Origin: Brassica napus
Lineage: Eukaryota > Streptophyta > Magnoliopsida > Brassicales > Brassicaceae
Reading direction: 5' to 3'
Assembly: GCF_020379485.1 (NCBI RefSeq)
Contig: NC_063438.1
Location: 2,480,001-2,544,000, forward strand
Length of the DNA: 64,000 bases
Below the pieces are notes generated by a model. It saw only the letters and a list, made by a program, of their open reading frames with translations. It was not told the origin of the DNA and ran no database searches. The position numbers and the translations under genes are program-made. Shown piece after piece: positions 27,733 through 39,620 of this stretch; position 1 is the stretch's first letter, and every line of letters starts with the position of its first letter.

Positions 27733-29587
27733 CTACCTTGCACTAAAGATAGGTTCTGCATCAGGTCTAGACTGTGCTCTGCGTGTGTACTTCAGAAGCA
27801 AACCTTCCATAGAAAGTCTAGGAACTTGAAGATCCCTGCAACAACAACAAAACACAATCAATTTCATAAATCCCCCCAAAAAAACTCATAATCTGATCAA
27901 ATCATTAACCTTAAGTAAGGCTCCAAGTCTTTCCACTCCCACTTCGGTCTATGTTTAAACAGCACAGCGAACCGTTCAGCTGGAGTTGACGGCAGAGACC
28001 TAACGCTAAACGTGTAAACCCTTGTCTCAATCCCAATCCTCTCAGTTAAAACCTCACCTTCAAGCATCTCGAACTTCTCTTCCATCCCTACTGGTATCTT
28101 CTTCTTCCACTCTTCCATAAACCTCTCTACCCTCATCTTCTCCTCTCTCAGTACCTGTCTAGCGAAGTGCAAGCACACAAGCCTCGGCTCCAACTTCCAC
28201 TTGTTAGTCTCCTTCACCTCAGAGCCAAACACGCGCAAGCAGTGCCCCGCGAGTTGGGTAGGGAACTCATCAGCTACCAACGAACTCACAACTTCCTCTT
28301 TGTCTAGATCATCAAAAGACCAACTGTTCAGCACGCAGTTGTTAAGAAGCATTCTCAGAATCATGTCTAGGTAGCTCTCGTCTATAACCCTCCAGTAACC
28401 ATCAATCTCAATAGCGGAAAGACTCTCCAACCCGCTGCGTAGCTCCTCATCGCTCGCTTGAATAATGTTAACCAAATCACTCCATGTGTACAAAACTCTA
28501 TTCTTCTCTGACCCATCATCATCCATCATCATGGCATCTACTTCACCAGGACCAAAAGGGCTTTCCAAGAGAAGCTGCTTGAGTTTGTCGAGTTTGGGAG
28601 AAACCTCAACAAGCTCCATGTTACCAGGAGCAAGTTTGATGACGGATACTTTACCGTGAGCATCGTCTTGGATGAAGCCAGGGGAGTTTGAAGGAGGGAT
28701 AAGGAACATGGAGTTAGAGTTGCCAACAAACTTGATTGCGTAAGTCTTGGACTTGGTGCAGAGAACAGCGTCCTCATCAGGAAGTCCTCTCAATGTTACC
28801 CTGAAGATCAAATACAAACAAATGGAATAGCTCTTAGTTCATGACCCTCTAATAGCACGTGCAAGTGGATCCGTTGAACATCCTCTGAATCTAAATCTAA
28901 AGATAAAAAATTAAATTCTAATTTTATAAAACTATATACATAATTTATAGTCTAAAAATTTAAAATTTTAAATATAGTGCTGATATTAAATTTGAATTTT
29001 ATAATAGTCTAAAATTTAAAAATTTAATCTACAGGTCTAAAAATTTAAAATTAAATTCTAATTTTATAAAACTATATACATAATTTATAGTCTAAAAAAA
29101 AAATCTATGGTCTAAAAATTTAAAATTTAAAATTTAAAACTAATTCATTACATTTTAAACATACTGCTAATATTAAATTTTAATTTTGTAATAGTCTAAA
29201 ATTTAAAAATTTAATCTACAGGTCTAAAAATTTAAAATTAAATTCTAATTTTATAAAACTATATACATAATTTACAGTCTAAAAATTTAAAATTTATGGT
29301 TTAAAAATTTTGAATTTTAAATTTAGAACTAATTCATTACATTTTAAATAAACCACTAATATTTTTTTTAAACAGAGTCTATAATGGATAATTAAATCAA
29401 ACAAGGCCAAAGGCGTTCGGATCTTTTACCTTCCATTGAAGATATCTGAGACGAGATTGTCGTCAGCTTCGAGAAGAAGAAGATCATCGTGAGGTCCAAA
29501 GCACGGGTGATACGAAATCGGCACCGACGATCCGAGTCCCAGATTAATCACTGCTTCGGCTCCTCCACTGCTCCCACTTTCTTCCAT
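27733..29587 (-). CDS. DCC1: Sister chromatid cohesion protein DCC1
   Basis: There are three exons on the minus strand: 29587-29430, 28800-27910 and 27835-27733, coding 383 residues. The N-terminal beta region (SVPISYHPCFGPHDDLLLLEADDNLV) and the continuous exon 2 domain (VTLRGLPDEDAVLCTKSKTYAIKFVGNSNSM) match DCC1. The C-terminal winged-helix region (YWRVIDESYLDMILRMLLNN, then EWKDLEPYLRDLQVPRLSMEGLLLKYTRR) and the ending EPIFSAR also match. DCC1 with CTF8 and CTF18 forms an alternative RFC clamp loader that loads PCNA for cohesion at replication forks. The likely Arabidopsis counterpart is At2g44580 (from memory). The start at 29587 is preferred because longer in-frame upstream sequence lacks family similarity. 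Intron 1 (about 630 bp) consists of AT-rich tandem repeats. Confidence 0.9.
28905..29370. repeat. AT-rich tandem repeat in DCC1 intron 1
   Basis: About three units of 140-180 bp begin TAAATTCTAATTTTATAAAA, at about 28912, 29051 and 29236. They contain CTATATACATAATTTA and ATTTAATCTACAGGTC. They fill most of the intron. Confidence 0.8.
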
Positions 29588-29904
29588 CGCTAGGATTCGA
29601 GTAAAATCAAAGCGAAGATCGGAGCTCGCGACTGCAATCAAATCAAATAGCAGCGATGAGTCTAATGGTTTAGGGTGAGAGTGAGATCTAGAGGTTGGTT
29701 CTTCCCGCTCAACAGCTTCGCGCGCCTTTGTTGTGTTCAGCCACTTTCCGCTTAAGAGATCTAGAGGCCCAATTAATAGTAAGGCCCAATACTGCGAAAA
29801 GAAATACAAAACGGCACTCTGTCTATCATCTTGTATTCAAAACGGCACGGAAATTACAAGGACTCTTTATGCGTCGCAATAATCAATATGCAATTTTTGG
29901 TAGA

Positions 29905-30215
29905 TTAGACCGTGATTAACTTCAGTCTCTTAACTGGAGTTCGTATAGTAATAGCATGATTAATAGAGATTTTTAGCGAAATATAAAAAATCGTCTCTTA
30001 AATTTTGTTTAAAACTCCACTATAAGAACCTCAATTCATGTTCTTAGTTTCGGTTAAAAGACGATTCTTAGCTTTTCTTAGATTTTAACTAAAAAAAAAA
30101 TAAGAACCGTATTTTAAATAATATAAGAGTCGTCTCTTATCAAAAAAATGAAAAAATATATCAAATCATGAATTAAGAACCCCGACTAAAAGACTAAGGT
30201 TAATCATGCGATGCA
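29905..30215. mobile_element. MITE-like element with ~30-bp inverted ends
   Basis: The left end (ACCGTGATTAACTTCAGTCT) is the imperfect inverted complement of the right end (AGACTAAGGTTAATCATGC). Inside, further inverted pairs include AAGAGACGATT-like strings (AAATCGTCTCTTA and AAGAGTCGTCTCTTA). A second internal GCATGATTAA string suggests a nested or compound structure. It is non-coding, and the target duplication is not obvious. Confidence 0.6.
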
Positions 30216-31520
30216 AGATTGACAGTATTGTTGTAGGCATAACTGTCTGTTGTAGTCATGTGATACAGAGAGAACACTTCCATCGACCTTGAAATCATTG
30301 TTCACTAATATTTGTATGTAGTTGATCATAATATATAACAGAAACGGAGATTACTTAGTGATATAATTGACTATTTGATTGTTAAAAATATTTATAAAAA
30401 AAAACTCAAGTTTCACTATAACCTACACTCACAACTTTTAGCTATAGAGTAAATGACATGTAAGCCCAATGATAAAGCACTGTGATATAAGAGATAAAAG
30501 GCTTTAACTCAGGAGTGTCCAATACTGAGATAGAGAGAGAGCAAGGCCCAAAGTGAAGAATAGTAGGCCACGTGGATAAACCAAGAAGAAACAGACGAAC
30601 AAGCGTGTGTGTAACGACGACGTATCGTATCACCTAACAAGTGTCGGCTTCCACCATCCACGAGCTCCAATCTTTTTTGTTTGCCGTCACATGCTTGTCT
30701 TTCCCTTTCTTTATAAAATGTATATACACTGGAATCAATTAAATAATTATTTACACAACTTATTTTTCTGTTATTCTCAATCACCACTAAGAATTATTTC
30801 ATGATTGGTTTTTAAAAAAGCTGAAAGAAAGTGGAGTATTCTCATATGTTTCCTTGTTTATGTGGATTGCATTCATACTGTATCTTTACATTCACGATCA
30901 TGTCACTTTTATATGGAATAATATATCATAGATATTTCTAATATCAACGAACATCAAGACTCGATAATTTCACAATTAGACAGACAATGATAACCATATA
31001 TGTATAAATTAAAAATGTGTTTTGCATAAAGAATTTAAGGAAACTTCATTTTTTTTGTAGTTTTCCATGGAACTTTCGATGCATTGTTCAAATACTATCG
31101 TTGACATACTACGTCGCAAGCATAGTTTTAATGAGTCAAATTAAGAGGACGTTTAGTTTAAACAATAGTTTTGGTTAAGTTTACAAGGTAATCATTACAT
31201 ATGCCATTTTGCGATGAATTGATGTTTGTTTTGACAATGATAAGATAGCAAATGTCAACGACATAAAGAATCATGAAAACTATGAAAATGTTCATCTTCC
31301 CACTACAAGCAACAACAAGCACACCCATAAATAAAGTAAAAAAAAAAAAAACTATAGTGAGTCAGTGACGTTAATTAAATATGGACGAGATCTATCTTTA
31401 ACCATAAGTATTAATCATCATCAACATTGCAACCAAACAGCATTGTAACCAAAACGGTAACGTGTCAAAAGCCTTTATTACCTGAATTGTATTTTCTTTT
31501 TTTTTTGTTCATTTACTCCC
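30216..31520. other. Intergenic DNA
   Basis: No gene is recognised. Short frames at 30442-30804 on both strands lack any family signature and overlap each other. A TTATAAAATG string at about 30711 could be promoter-like, but nothing coding follows. The sequence becomes CT-rich towards the next gene. Confidence 0.5.
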
Positions 31521-31522
31521 GG

Positions 31523-31524
31523 CG

Positions 31525-31559
<35 letters not shown>
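31523..31559. repeat. (CT)n microsatellite in probable 5'UTR
   Basis: About 18 CT units lie roughly 120 bp upstream of the start codon at 31676. GA/CT repeats in leaders are common in plants and can bind GAGA-type BPC factors. Confidence 0.85.
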
Positions 31560-31560
<1 letters not shown>

Positions 31561-31675
31561 AAAGAGAAGCTTCAGCCTTCAGACAACAGAAGAAGACAAC
31601 TTTCTTGAACTCACTAGATCTTCTTCTTTGTTGTTGTTCTCTGTCCGTAAAGTTTTTTTCTACTTTTTTTTCCCG

Positions 31676-32521
31676 ATGAGGTGTAAAAGACATATAGTTG
31701 ATTTCAGCAGCAGCATCGGCGTTTGCGCTTCTTGCCTCCGTGAACGTCTCTTTTCCCTCGCCGCTTCAACCGCCGCGTCAGAAAGGATCTCTCCTCCTCC
31801 TCGTCCTCTCGTTTTTCCTCGCTCTGTTTCTCCTTACGTCTCCGCTAGAAAATCCGATGCCGGAAGAGCTTCTTCTCAAAACAGATTCTTCCCAACGCCG
31901 CAAGTCACCTCCACCGCCGGCGGCGGAGGAGGAGGAGGATCGTCGGAAAAAGTCTTCGACTCCGGCAGATCGTATAAGAAGAAACAGAGCAGGCTATCTC
32001 GGTTCTCTAGCTTATTCAGGTCAAGATCCGACGAGTTTCAAGACCCCTTCGTCGCGTCGACGTCGTCCACGTCGCGTTCTTGGCTCTCGAAGGTTCTCTC
32101 CGTCCGATCGAAAAAGCCGTCACCCAACGACACGTGCTACATCGAGGATTTGATCGCCTCCGAGTCAAGCCACCGACCGAGGCAGAGATACTGCAGAGGA
32201 ATGTCACCCGCGACGGTGGATTACGACGACATCGAGGAAACTCCCGAGAGAGTGAAAAGAACGCCGGCGGCTGCGGCGGCGATGGGAACTCCGGGGAGAA
32301 GAAAGACGGCGATGATCGGTACAGGGATGGGTTTCTGCTTGAGTCCGTTAGTGAGAGCTAAACCTTCTAACTGGAAAGGGAAACTTCCGCCGGAATTTGG
32401 ATACGCCACCACCGGGGAGATGAAGTCTCCGGCGAGGCCTCACATTTCGACGGCGGCGTCTTTTTGCGCGAACCGGTCTAAGAAGCTTGTCGATTTAGGA
32501 CGGGTTGATCCTCGCCGTTGA
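31676..32521 (+). CDS. Basic Ser/Arg/Pro-rich protein with N-terminal Cys-His motif (function unknown)
   Basis: This single-exon gene codes 281 residues. The N-terminus RCKRHIVDFSSSIGVCASCLRERLF has the C-x2-H...C-x2-C arrangement found at the start of DUF740/OCTOPUS-type membrane-associated proteins, suggesting a small metal-binding module. The rest is low-complexity, basic and Ser/Pro-rich, with a poly-Gly run and a conserved-looking LSRFSSLFRSRSDEF segment. The C-terminus (GFCLSPLVRAKPSNWKGKLPPEFGYATTGEMK) is well structured in composition and likely the second conserved block. There is no membrane segment. Probable counterpart of At2g44600 (from memory), annotated there as unknown. I do not assign a function. 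Confidence 0.85.
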   Translation: MRCKRHIVDFSSSIGVCASCLRERLFSLAASTAASERISPPPRPLVFPRSVSPYVSARKSDAGRASSQNRFFPTPQVTSTAGGGGGGGSSEKVFDSGRSYKKKQSRLSRFSSLFRSRSDEFQDPFVASTSSTSRSWLSKVLSVRSKKPSPNDTCYIEDLIASESSHRPRQRYCRGMSPATVDYDDIEETPERVKRTPAAAAAMGTPGRRKTAMIGTGMGFCLSPLVRAKPSNWKGKLPPEFGYATTGEMKSPARPHISTAASFCANRSKKLVDLGRVDPRR

Positions 32522-32689
32522 TGTGTTTTTTTTTGGTGTTTGGTCGTTATCAGACCGTTCTATATACGTAATTACTTAAATACCCTTCACAAGATTCATA
32601 TGATAGTTTTTAGGGTTACTATACCAACAGATAATGAGTGGAAAATGTCTCTATTTTATAGTGCAACTATGAAAGTCGCAATACTCTCG

Positions 32690-33125
32690 TAGTATATTAA
32701 AACAGATTTTACCTCGGAGATTAGATGAAAAAAATCTAAGTGATAGATTTTAGAAGAATAAACGTATGACTAGTTCAGGTATGAATAATAGTCAAATATT
32801 ACAATTTTTTCTTTTGAAGTATTCAAATCAAGAACCAGTGTGCTTTGAGTAAATTTCATTCTATATATTATAATAACACTATGAAAGTCTTTTGTATGGT
32901 ATTTTTGAATGAAGTATAGTTATTTTTTGAATGAACTTTGAGAGTCTCGTTGTATAATGTACTTGTTATTTTATTTAGGAGATTAGAAGAACAAATCTTA
33001 TATGAAATACTTTAGAAGAAGAAGAAGAAACCTATGACTATTTCATGTCAGAATTATCAAATATTACAATTTTTTAAAATAAATAATCAAATCAAGAATC
33101 AATGTGCTTTGTGAGTAAATAATAA
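32690..33125. repeat. Degenerate tandem duplication downstream of the unknown gene
   Basis: 32700-32870 and 32980-33125 share GAGATTAGA, CAAATATTACAATTTTTT, AATCAAGAA and AGTGTGCTTTG/AATGTGCTTTG strings in the same order. This indicates an old ~280-bp tandem duplication. Confidence 0.6.
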
Positions 33126-34600
33126 ATGTGACATACCCTTGTGTTTCCCTTAATCTAGAAAAACAAAGTCTGACTTTTTAAAAGAGTTTCTCACTTCTCC
33201 TAGACATGGAAAAAGTCAAAGTTAACCATTAAGAAATCCAATTTACTAGTCTCAGTAGACATCACACTTGAAAAGAAGAAACCTTGAAGAAAAGGGCATG
33301 TAGATCCAATATCATAGGTCTCAATTTCGACTAAAGTTGAAGACTTTTTTTAAGATCCAAGTACCCATCTAAGAGAGTTTCAAAGGTTATAAAGAGTAAA
33401 GACTATGTATGAATTTAATAAAAATATACGAGGTGGGTCCAAATTCGTTTTAAATTCGATGGGTCCAGTCCATAGCCGTGAATGAATAATATTGTAAAGA
33501 ACTTGCAGTATAGATTTTTCGCCATCTTACACCATCAACGGTCATAAAAGGGAAGGTTGGCATTTAATGAGTGAGTTTTGAGGGGGAAGAGAAAGTGTTA
33601 TATCGTGGCTCTACCATCTCCACTCTCACCTACATCTTCATTGATATCAAGTTACTCATTCTGTTTTTCTTTTTTTTTGAGGGGGTCTCTCTTTAATTAT
33701 AGTCATTATTGCGAATTATGTACATTTGATAGTTGGAAAATTCAAATAAGAACATAATTGTCATTTATATTTTTAGTTATTAGTTGGCACTATAAATGGG
33801 CAACATACTAGATATACTATATTATTAATTGTGATTTGTGAAAGTCTCATTAGACAAATAAGCTTAACAAATTAAATTTTCAGATACTTAGTCATGTGAT
33901 GCATAAATACAGAAATACTTCCAGCCTCAGGTGCAATAATGAAAACCAATCCTGCAAGTATTCTTTATTTTCTTGTATAATTATGCGGTATAATAATTTA
34001 AATAATATTAAAATTATTCTTTCCATTTTATTTTAAATTTGGACACACAGATTACGAAAATATTTAAAATTATATATTTAATATATAAAATATCATTACT
34101 AATACACCTAACCACATTTTAACAAATATAAAAATTTATTAAAATAAAAAATCAATAAATTTTGTATTTAAATTTTTAAAAAATACATTTATTTTGACAC
34201 AAAAGTTTTAGAACGACTACTAAACTGAGACGTATGGAGTATTGAATTAGGACACTCTCTTTTTTTACAAGAAACATTTTATGTGTTTCTGCATGTTAAG
34301 AAAATGTATTAATACATCAAAACGTATAGAATAAGTTCATCAAAAGATAAACGTTTTTCTAAAAAATAAATGTTTAAATATTCAATTTACCTTCAGTAAT
34401 TCGTCAAAAATGCATAGAAACCGTTCAAGTGTATTTTTCAGAAACAAACTTTTTTCGCAAAACACTTGCCTTAAAAAGAAAGGAGTATATTCTACATTTT
34501 TTTTTGTCAACAACATATATTCTTACATTGTTTGATAAAACAACTTTTCTAAATAATTAGTGGTTATGATAAATAGAACAAAACTATTTTGAACAAGGGG
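33126..34600. other. Intergenic DNA with one gene-like patch
   Basis: The patch at about 33480-33660 has balanced composition (CATCTTACACCATCAACGG, GTTATATCGTGGCTCTACCA) but no long frame. It could be an untranslated RNA or a decayed exon; I cannot tell. The rest is AT-rich, with a Stowaway-like edge (ACGTATGGAGTATT at about 34231-34244) facing TTCTTTCCATTTTATTTTAA at 34017. Confidence 0.4.
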
Positions 34601-34619
34601 AATACCTGGGAACAGTGGG

Positions 34620-34712
34620 ACTTTGCATTTAATTAGCTCATTAAAGCAGTCTGACCAAGAGACATGTGTTCGAACTTAATTCTATGTTTCTTTATGGGTA
34701 AAACAAAAAGAA
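34620..34712 (+). mobile_element. Possible tRNA-derived SINE fragment
   Basis: A degenerate A box (TTAGCTCATTAAAGCAG, about 34632-34648) is followed about 20 bp later by a B-box-like GTGTTCGAACTT (34667-34678), spaced as in a tRNA-type promoter. It is not a usable tRNA: no acceptor pairing is seen. Confidence 0.3.
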
Positions 34713-35062
34713 AACAAAATATTATATTCTCTATTCACCTGTCTTCACATGGAAGGTAGAAACAAGTAGAGTGTGTTTAATTCACATAGCTCACAGTTAT
34801 ATCATTCAATTTCAACTCATAAACATACAAATCACAGTACTGAAGCAGAGCATTCGAAACTCCAAAGACCTGAAACGTTTAGGAGTTTGGGACAAACCAT
34901 AAACTAAAACAAAGTCAGTTTTAAAACAATCTGATTGATAAAGGCAGGCAAAAATTTTACAGACGGGGAAGATAATTGCGGATATGATCATGCTATAAGG
35001 CTTGATAACTTTTTGGTGCGTGTTTTTGTTGTTGTTCTTTATCAGTTTATTTGTTGCCAGAT

Positions 35063-37228
<2,166 letters not shown>

Positions 37229-37387
37229 TCAAACTAGCCGCACGGATCCGAGATCTCGCGGAGGAAGGAGTTTCCAGTATTCGCCGGTGAGAGAGATCCC
37301 GTCGCGCTTGGAATTGCAATTACTGTAGTTAGTGTGTGCGTAAGCTGATCAGAAACTATTTGGGGTTAATTTACAAATTACATAAAA

Positions 37388-37470
37388 CTAAATTCAAAAC
37401 ATTATGGGCTTTATAACAAGGCCCACGTATTAACTTAGGCTGGGCTTGAACTAGCGGACAAATGATAAAA
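37388..37470. repeat. Promoter segment duplicated in the RAB6-ACP intergenic region (partner 38106-38190)
   Basis: AACATTATGGGCTTTA, CAAGGCCCAC and TTAACTTGGGCTGG-type strings occur in the same order at 37400-37450 and 38120-38175. Both copies contain TGGGCT/AGGCCCA site II-type elements, each a short distance upstream of one of the two divergent genes. A TIR-bounded insertion lies between them. Confidence 0.75.
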
Positions 37471-37557
37471 AGCAGACCAATGGCTCATTTATGTAAAATT
37501 AGAAACTATTGGGAATAAATTAGAAATAAATAGGAAGCTGGGCGCATGGGAAATGAC

Positions 37558-38088
37558 CATTTAAATCCTAGATTATTTGAAATCAGCAAGTATCACTTGC
37601 ACGATTTTATTCTCCAATTAATAGTTGACATAGCAAATTAGTGACCAAAAAAGTCAACTGTTAAATCATAAATGAATCTCATTAATTTTATATTAATTAT
37701 CTTTGCTATTAAATCTGAACAATTTGAAATCCCCAGAATTCAAATTTTAACTTTGAGTGGAGAAGATTTCTGGTGATTGCAAAGGTAATTTCCAGTGATA
37801 TTTGTTTCTGTAACTGGGTCGAATTTGCTATTTTATCACTGAAAATAGTCTTTATCATCGCCGAAAATCATTTTCACTTTAAGCTATGATTTGAATATGA
37901 AGATTTCGAGTTTTTAAAGTTCAATGACAAAGATAATTGATAAAAGGTTAACAAAAATCATATATAATTGATCAGTTGACTATTTTAGTCACCAATTTGT
38001 TAAGTCAACTATTAGTTTGGGAATAAAATTGTGTAAGTAATAGTTCGGTATTAAACTTGCCGATTTTAAATAGCTGAGGATTTAAATG
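37558..38088. mobile_element. Element with long imperfect terminal inverted repeats
   Basis: The left end (CATTTAAATCCTAGATTATT, GCAAGTATCACTTGCAC, TTTTATTCTCCAATTAATAG) pairs with the inverted right end (CTATTAGTTTGGGAATAAAA, GTGTAAGTAATAGTTC, AGGATTTAAATG) over roughly 110-120 bp. Long TIRs around a ~300-bp non-coding core fit a MULE-type non-autonomous element. I found no convincing 9-bp target duplication. Confidence 0.6.
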
Positions 38089-38274
38089 TTTATTTTTTCT
38101 TGCTAGTTATTAAATTCACAACATTATGGGCTTTAGAACAAGGCCCACATATTTTATTAACTTGGGCTGGACTTAAAGTAGCGGGGACACGTGATAAGAA
38201 CGTGCCATCAAGCTTTCCTTTACTCTCTTTCGTGTATCTCATCGAATCCCTAAAATCTCAGAACTCGACGGAAA

Positions 38275-38845
38275 ATGGCACTGAGAAATGCAGTTCTTCG
38301 TCACCTGAGGGTTCCCGTGCAAAACCTAGCGGTGAGAGGTTCGAACCAGTCTCAAATTGGGTTCCTTGGCTCGATCCGTGCTTTCTCTTCGCACGATGAT
38401 CATCTCAGCAAGCAGGATGTTGTCGACAGAGTCCTCGACGTTGTCAAGAGCTTCCCTAAAGTCGATCCCGCTAAGGTACAGTTTCGATCTTCGTTAAAAA
38501 TTTACTCGGATTCGGACCAGACTTTCAGTTTATCGTAGTTCCTGTCTTTTTTTTTTCAGCAATACTGTAATAAAATCAGTTATGTCTTAATGGATAATAT
38601 GTTGTGTCTTTTTTTTGGTTATGGCTTGTTTTGTTGTTGATGAGTTTTTCCACATTTGAATCTCACAGGTGACTCCTGAAGTTCATTTCCAAAAGGATTT
38701 GGGGTTAGATAGTTTGGACACGGTGGAGATAGTGATGGCTATTGAAGAGGAGTTCAAGCTTGAGATCCCGGACAAAGAAGCTGACAAGATAGACTCTTGC
38801 TCTCTTGCCATTGAATACGTTTTCAATCATCCTATGTCTAGCTAA
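38275..38845 (+). CDS. mtACP1: Mitochondrial acyl carrier protein
   Basis: There are two exons, 38275-38475 and 38669-38845, coding 125 residues. The first ~37 residues are Arg/Ser-rich without acidic residues ([22 protein letters not shown]...IRAFSS) and form a mitochondrial presequence. The ACP domain follows ([21 protein letters not shown]). Ser82 in [20 protein letters not shown] is the 4'-phosphopantetheine attachment site. Mitochondrial ACP supports octanoyl/lipoate synthesis and is bound by LYR subunits of complex I. Likely counterpart of At2g44620 (from memory). The promoter carries TGGGCT/AGGCCCA site II elements, commonly linked with nuclear genes for mitochondrial proteins. Confidence 0.95.
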
Positions 38846-39478
38846 ACACACCTGTGTGCCATATCTCTCATGTTTTTTGTTCTTTCCTGATCATGGGACT
38901 TCCAAATAAATTCAGTTCTGTTTTGAGAGCCATTCTTGTCTCTTTTAACAGTTTCCTTAAGAAACCTTATGCCTTGATTATTTTGTAATTCGACACTTTT
39001 TCTGGAGTAATTACAATCTGTCTTTTATTCAACCAAATGGGTTTTTGTTCTCTTTTAAATCAAAAGTTTAGATCAAATATTTTCATCCCACAGAGATTCC
39101 AATGATAACTGCATCATTAACTCCAATCAAATCTAGTCATTCCACACTAGATTTCATTGTTTTGTTGAGATTTATGGGTTTAGGAATTGAGTTGTAGAAC
39201 TAAAATGGAACTGAATCAGGTTTGATCAGTTTTCTTATATATTTTAAAAAAACTTAAATATTTTTTTTTAATTGTTCACATACTAATTTTTGAGAGAATA
39301 TTTTTTATTTAAAAAGTTTAGAAAAATATAATATCAATAACTGCTGATACTAACCATAAGGGTGGGTCTCTCGGTTTGATTAATCTTCCGATCAAAAACT
39401 TTATTTCTGAAAAGGATTTAGTCCTTTACTTTTTTTACTAGTACATATCCAACATTTTTCAGAGTTACTACTTACTAA

Positions 39479-39545
39479 TAAGGCCCATTTAACTTATGAA
39501 GAAGCCCATAGTGGTCAAAGAAAAAGGCCCATGATAAAGCTTAAA
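39479..39545 (+). promoter_or_regulatory. Site II-type motif cluster before the TGD4-like gene
   Basis: AGGCCCA occurs twice and AGCCCA once between about 39480 and 39535, 85-140 bp upstream of the start codon. Such TGGGCY/GGCCCA clusters bind TCP factors in many plant housekeeping promoters. A telo-box-like AAACCCCT follows at about 39544-39551. Confidence 0.55.
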
Positions 39546-39620
39546 CCCCTCCTGCCTCCTCAGGTTGGTAAGTAGTACACAGGAGAGATAAGGAAGGAGA
39601 AAACAAGAAGGAAGTTGAAA

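Noticed and set aside
30442..30804. Three overlapping short frames on both strands
   Set aside because: None has a family motif, codon pattern or splice-compatible extension.
34667..34678. Possible tRNA gene from the GTTCGAA string
   Set aside because: No acceptor stem, D-arm or anticodon arm can be paired around it.
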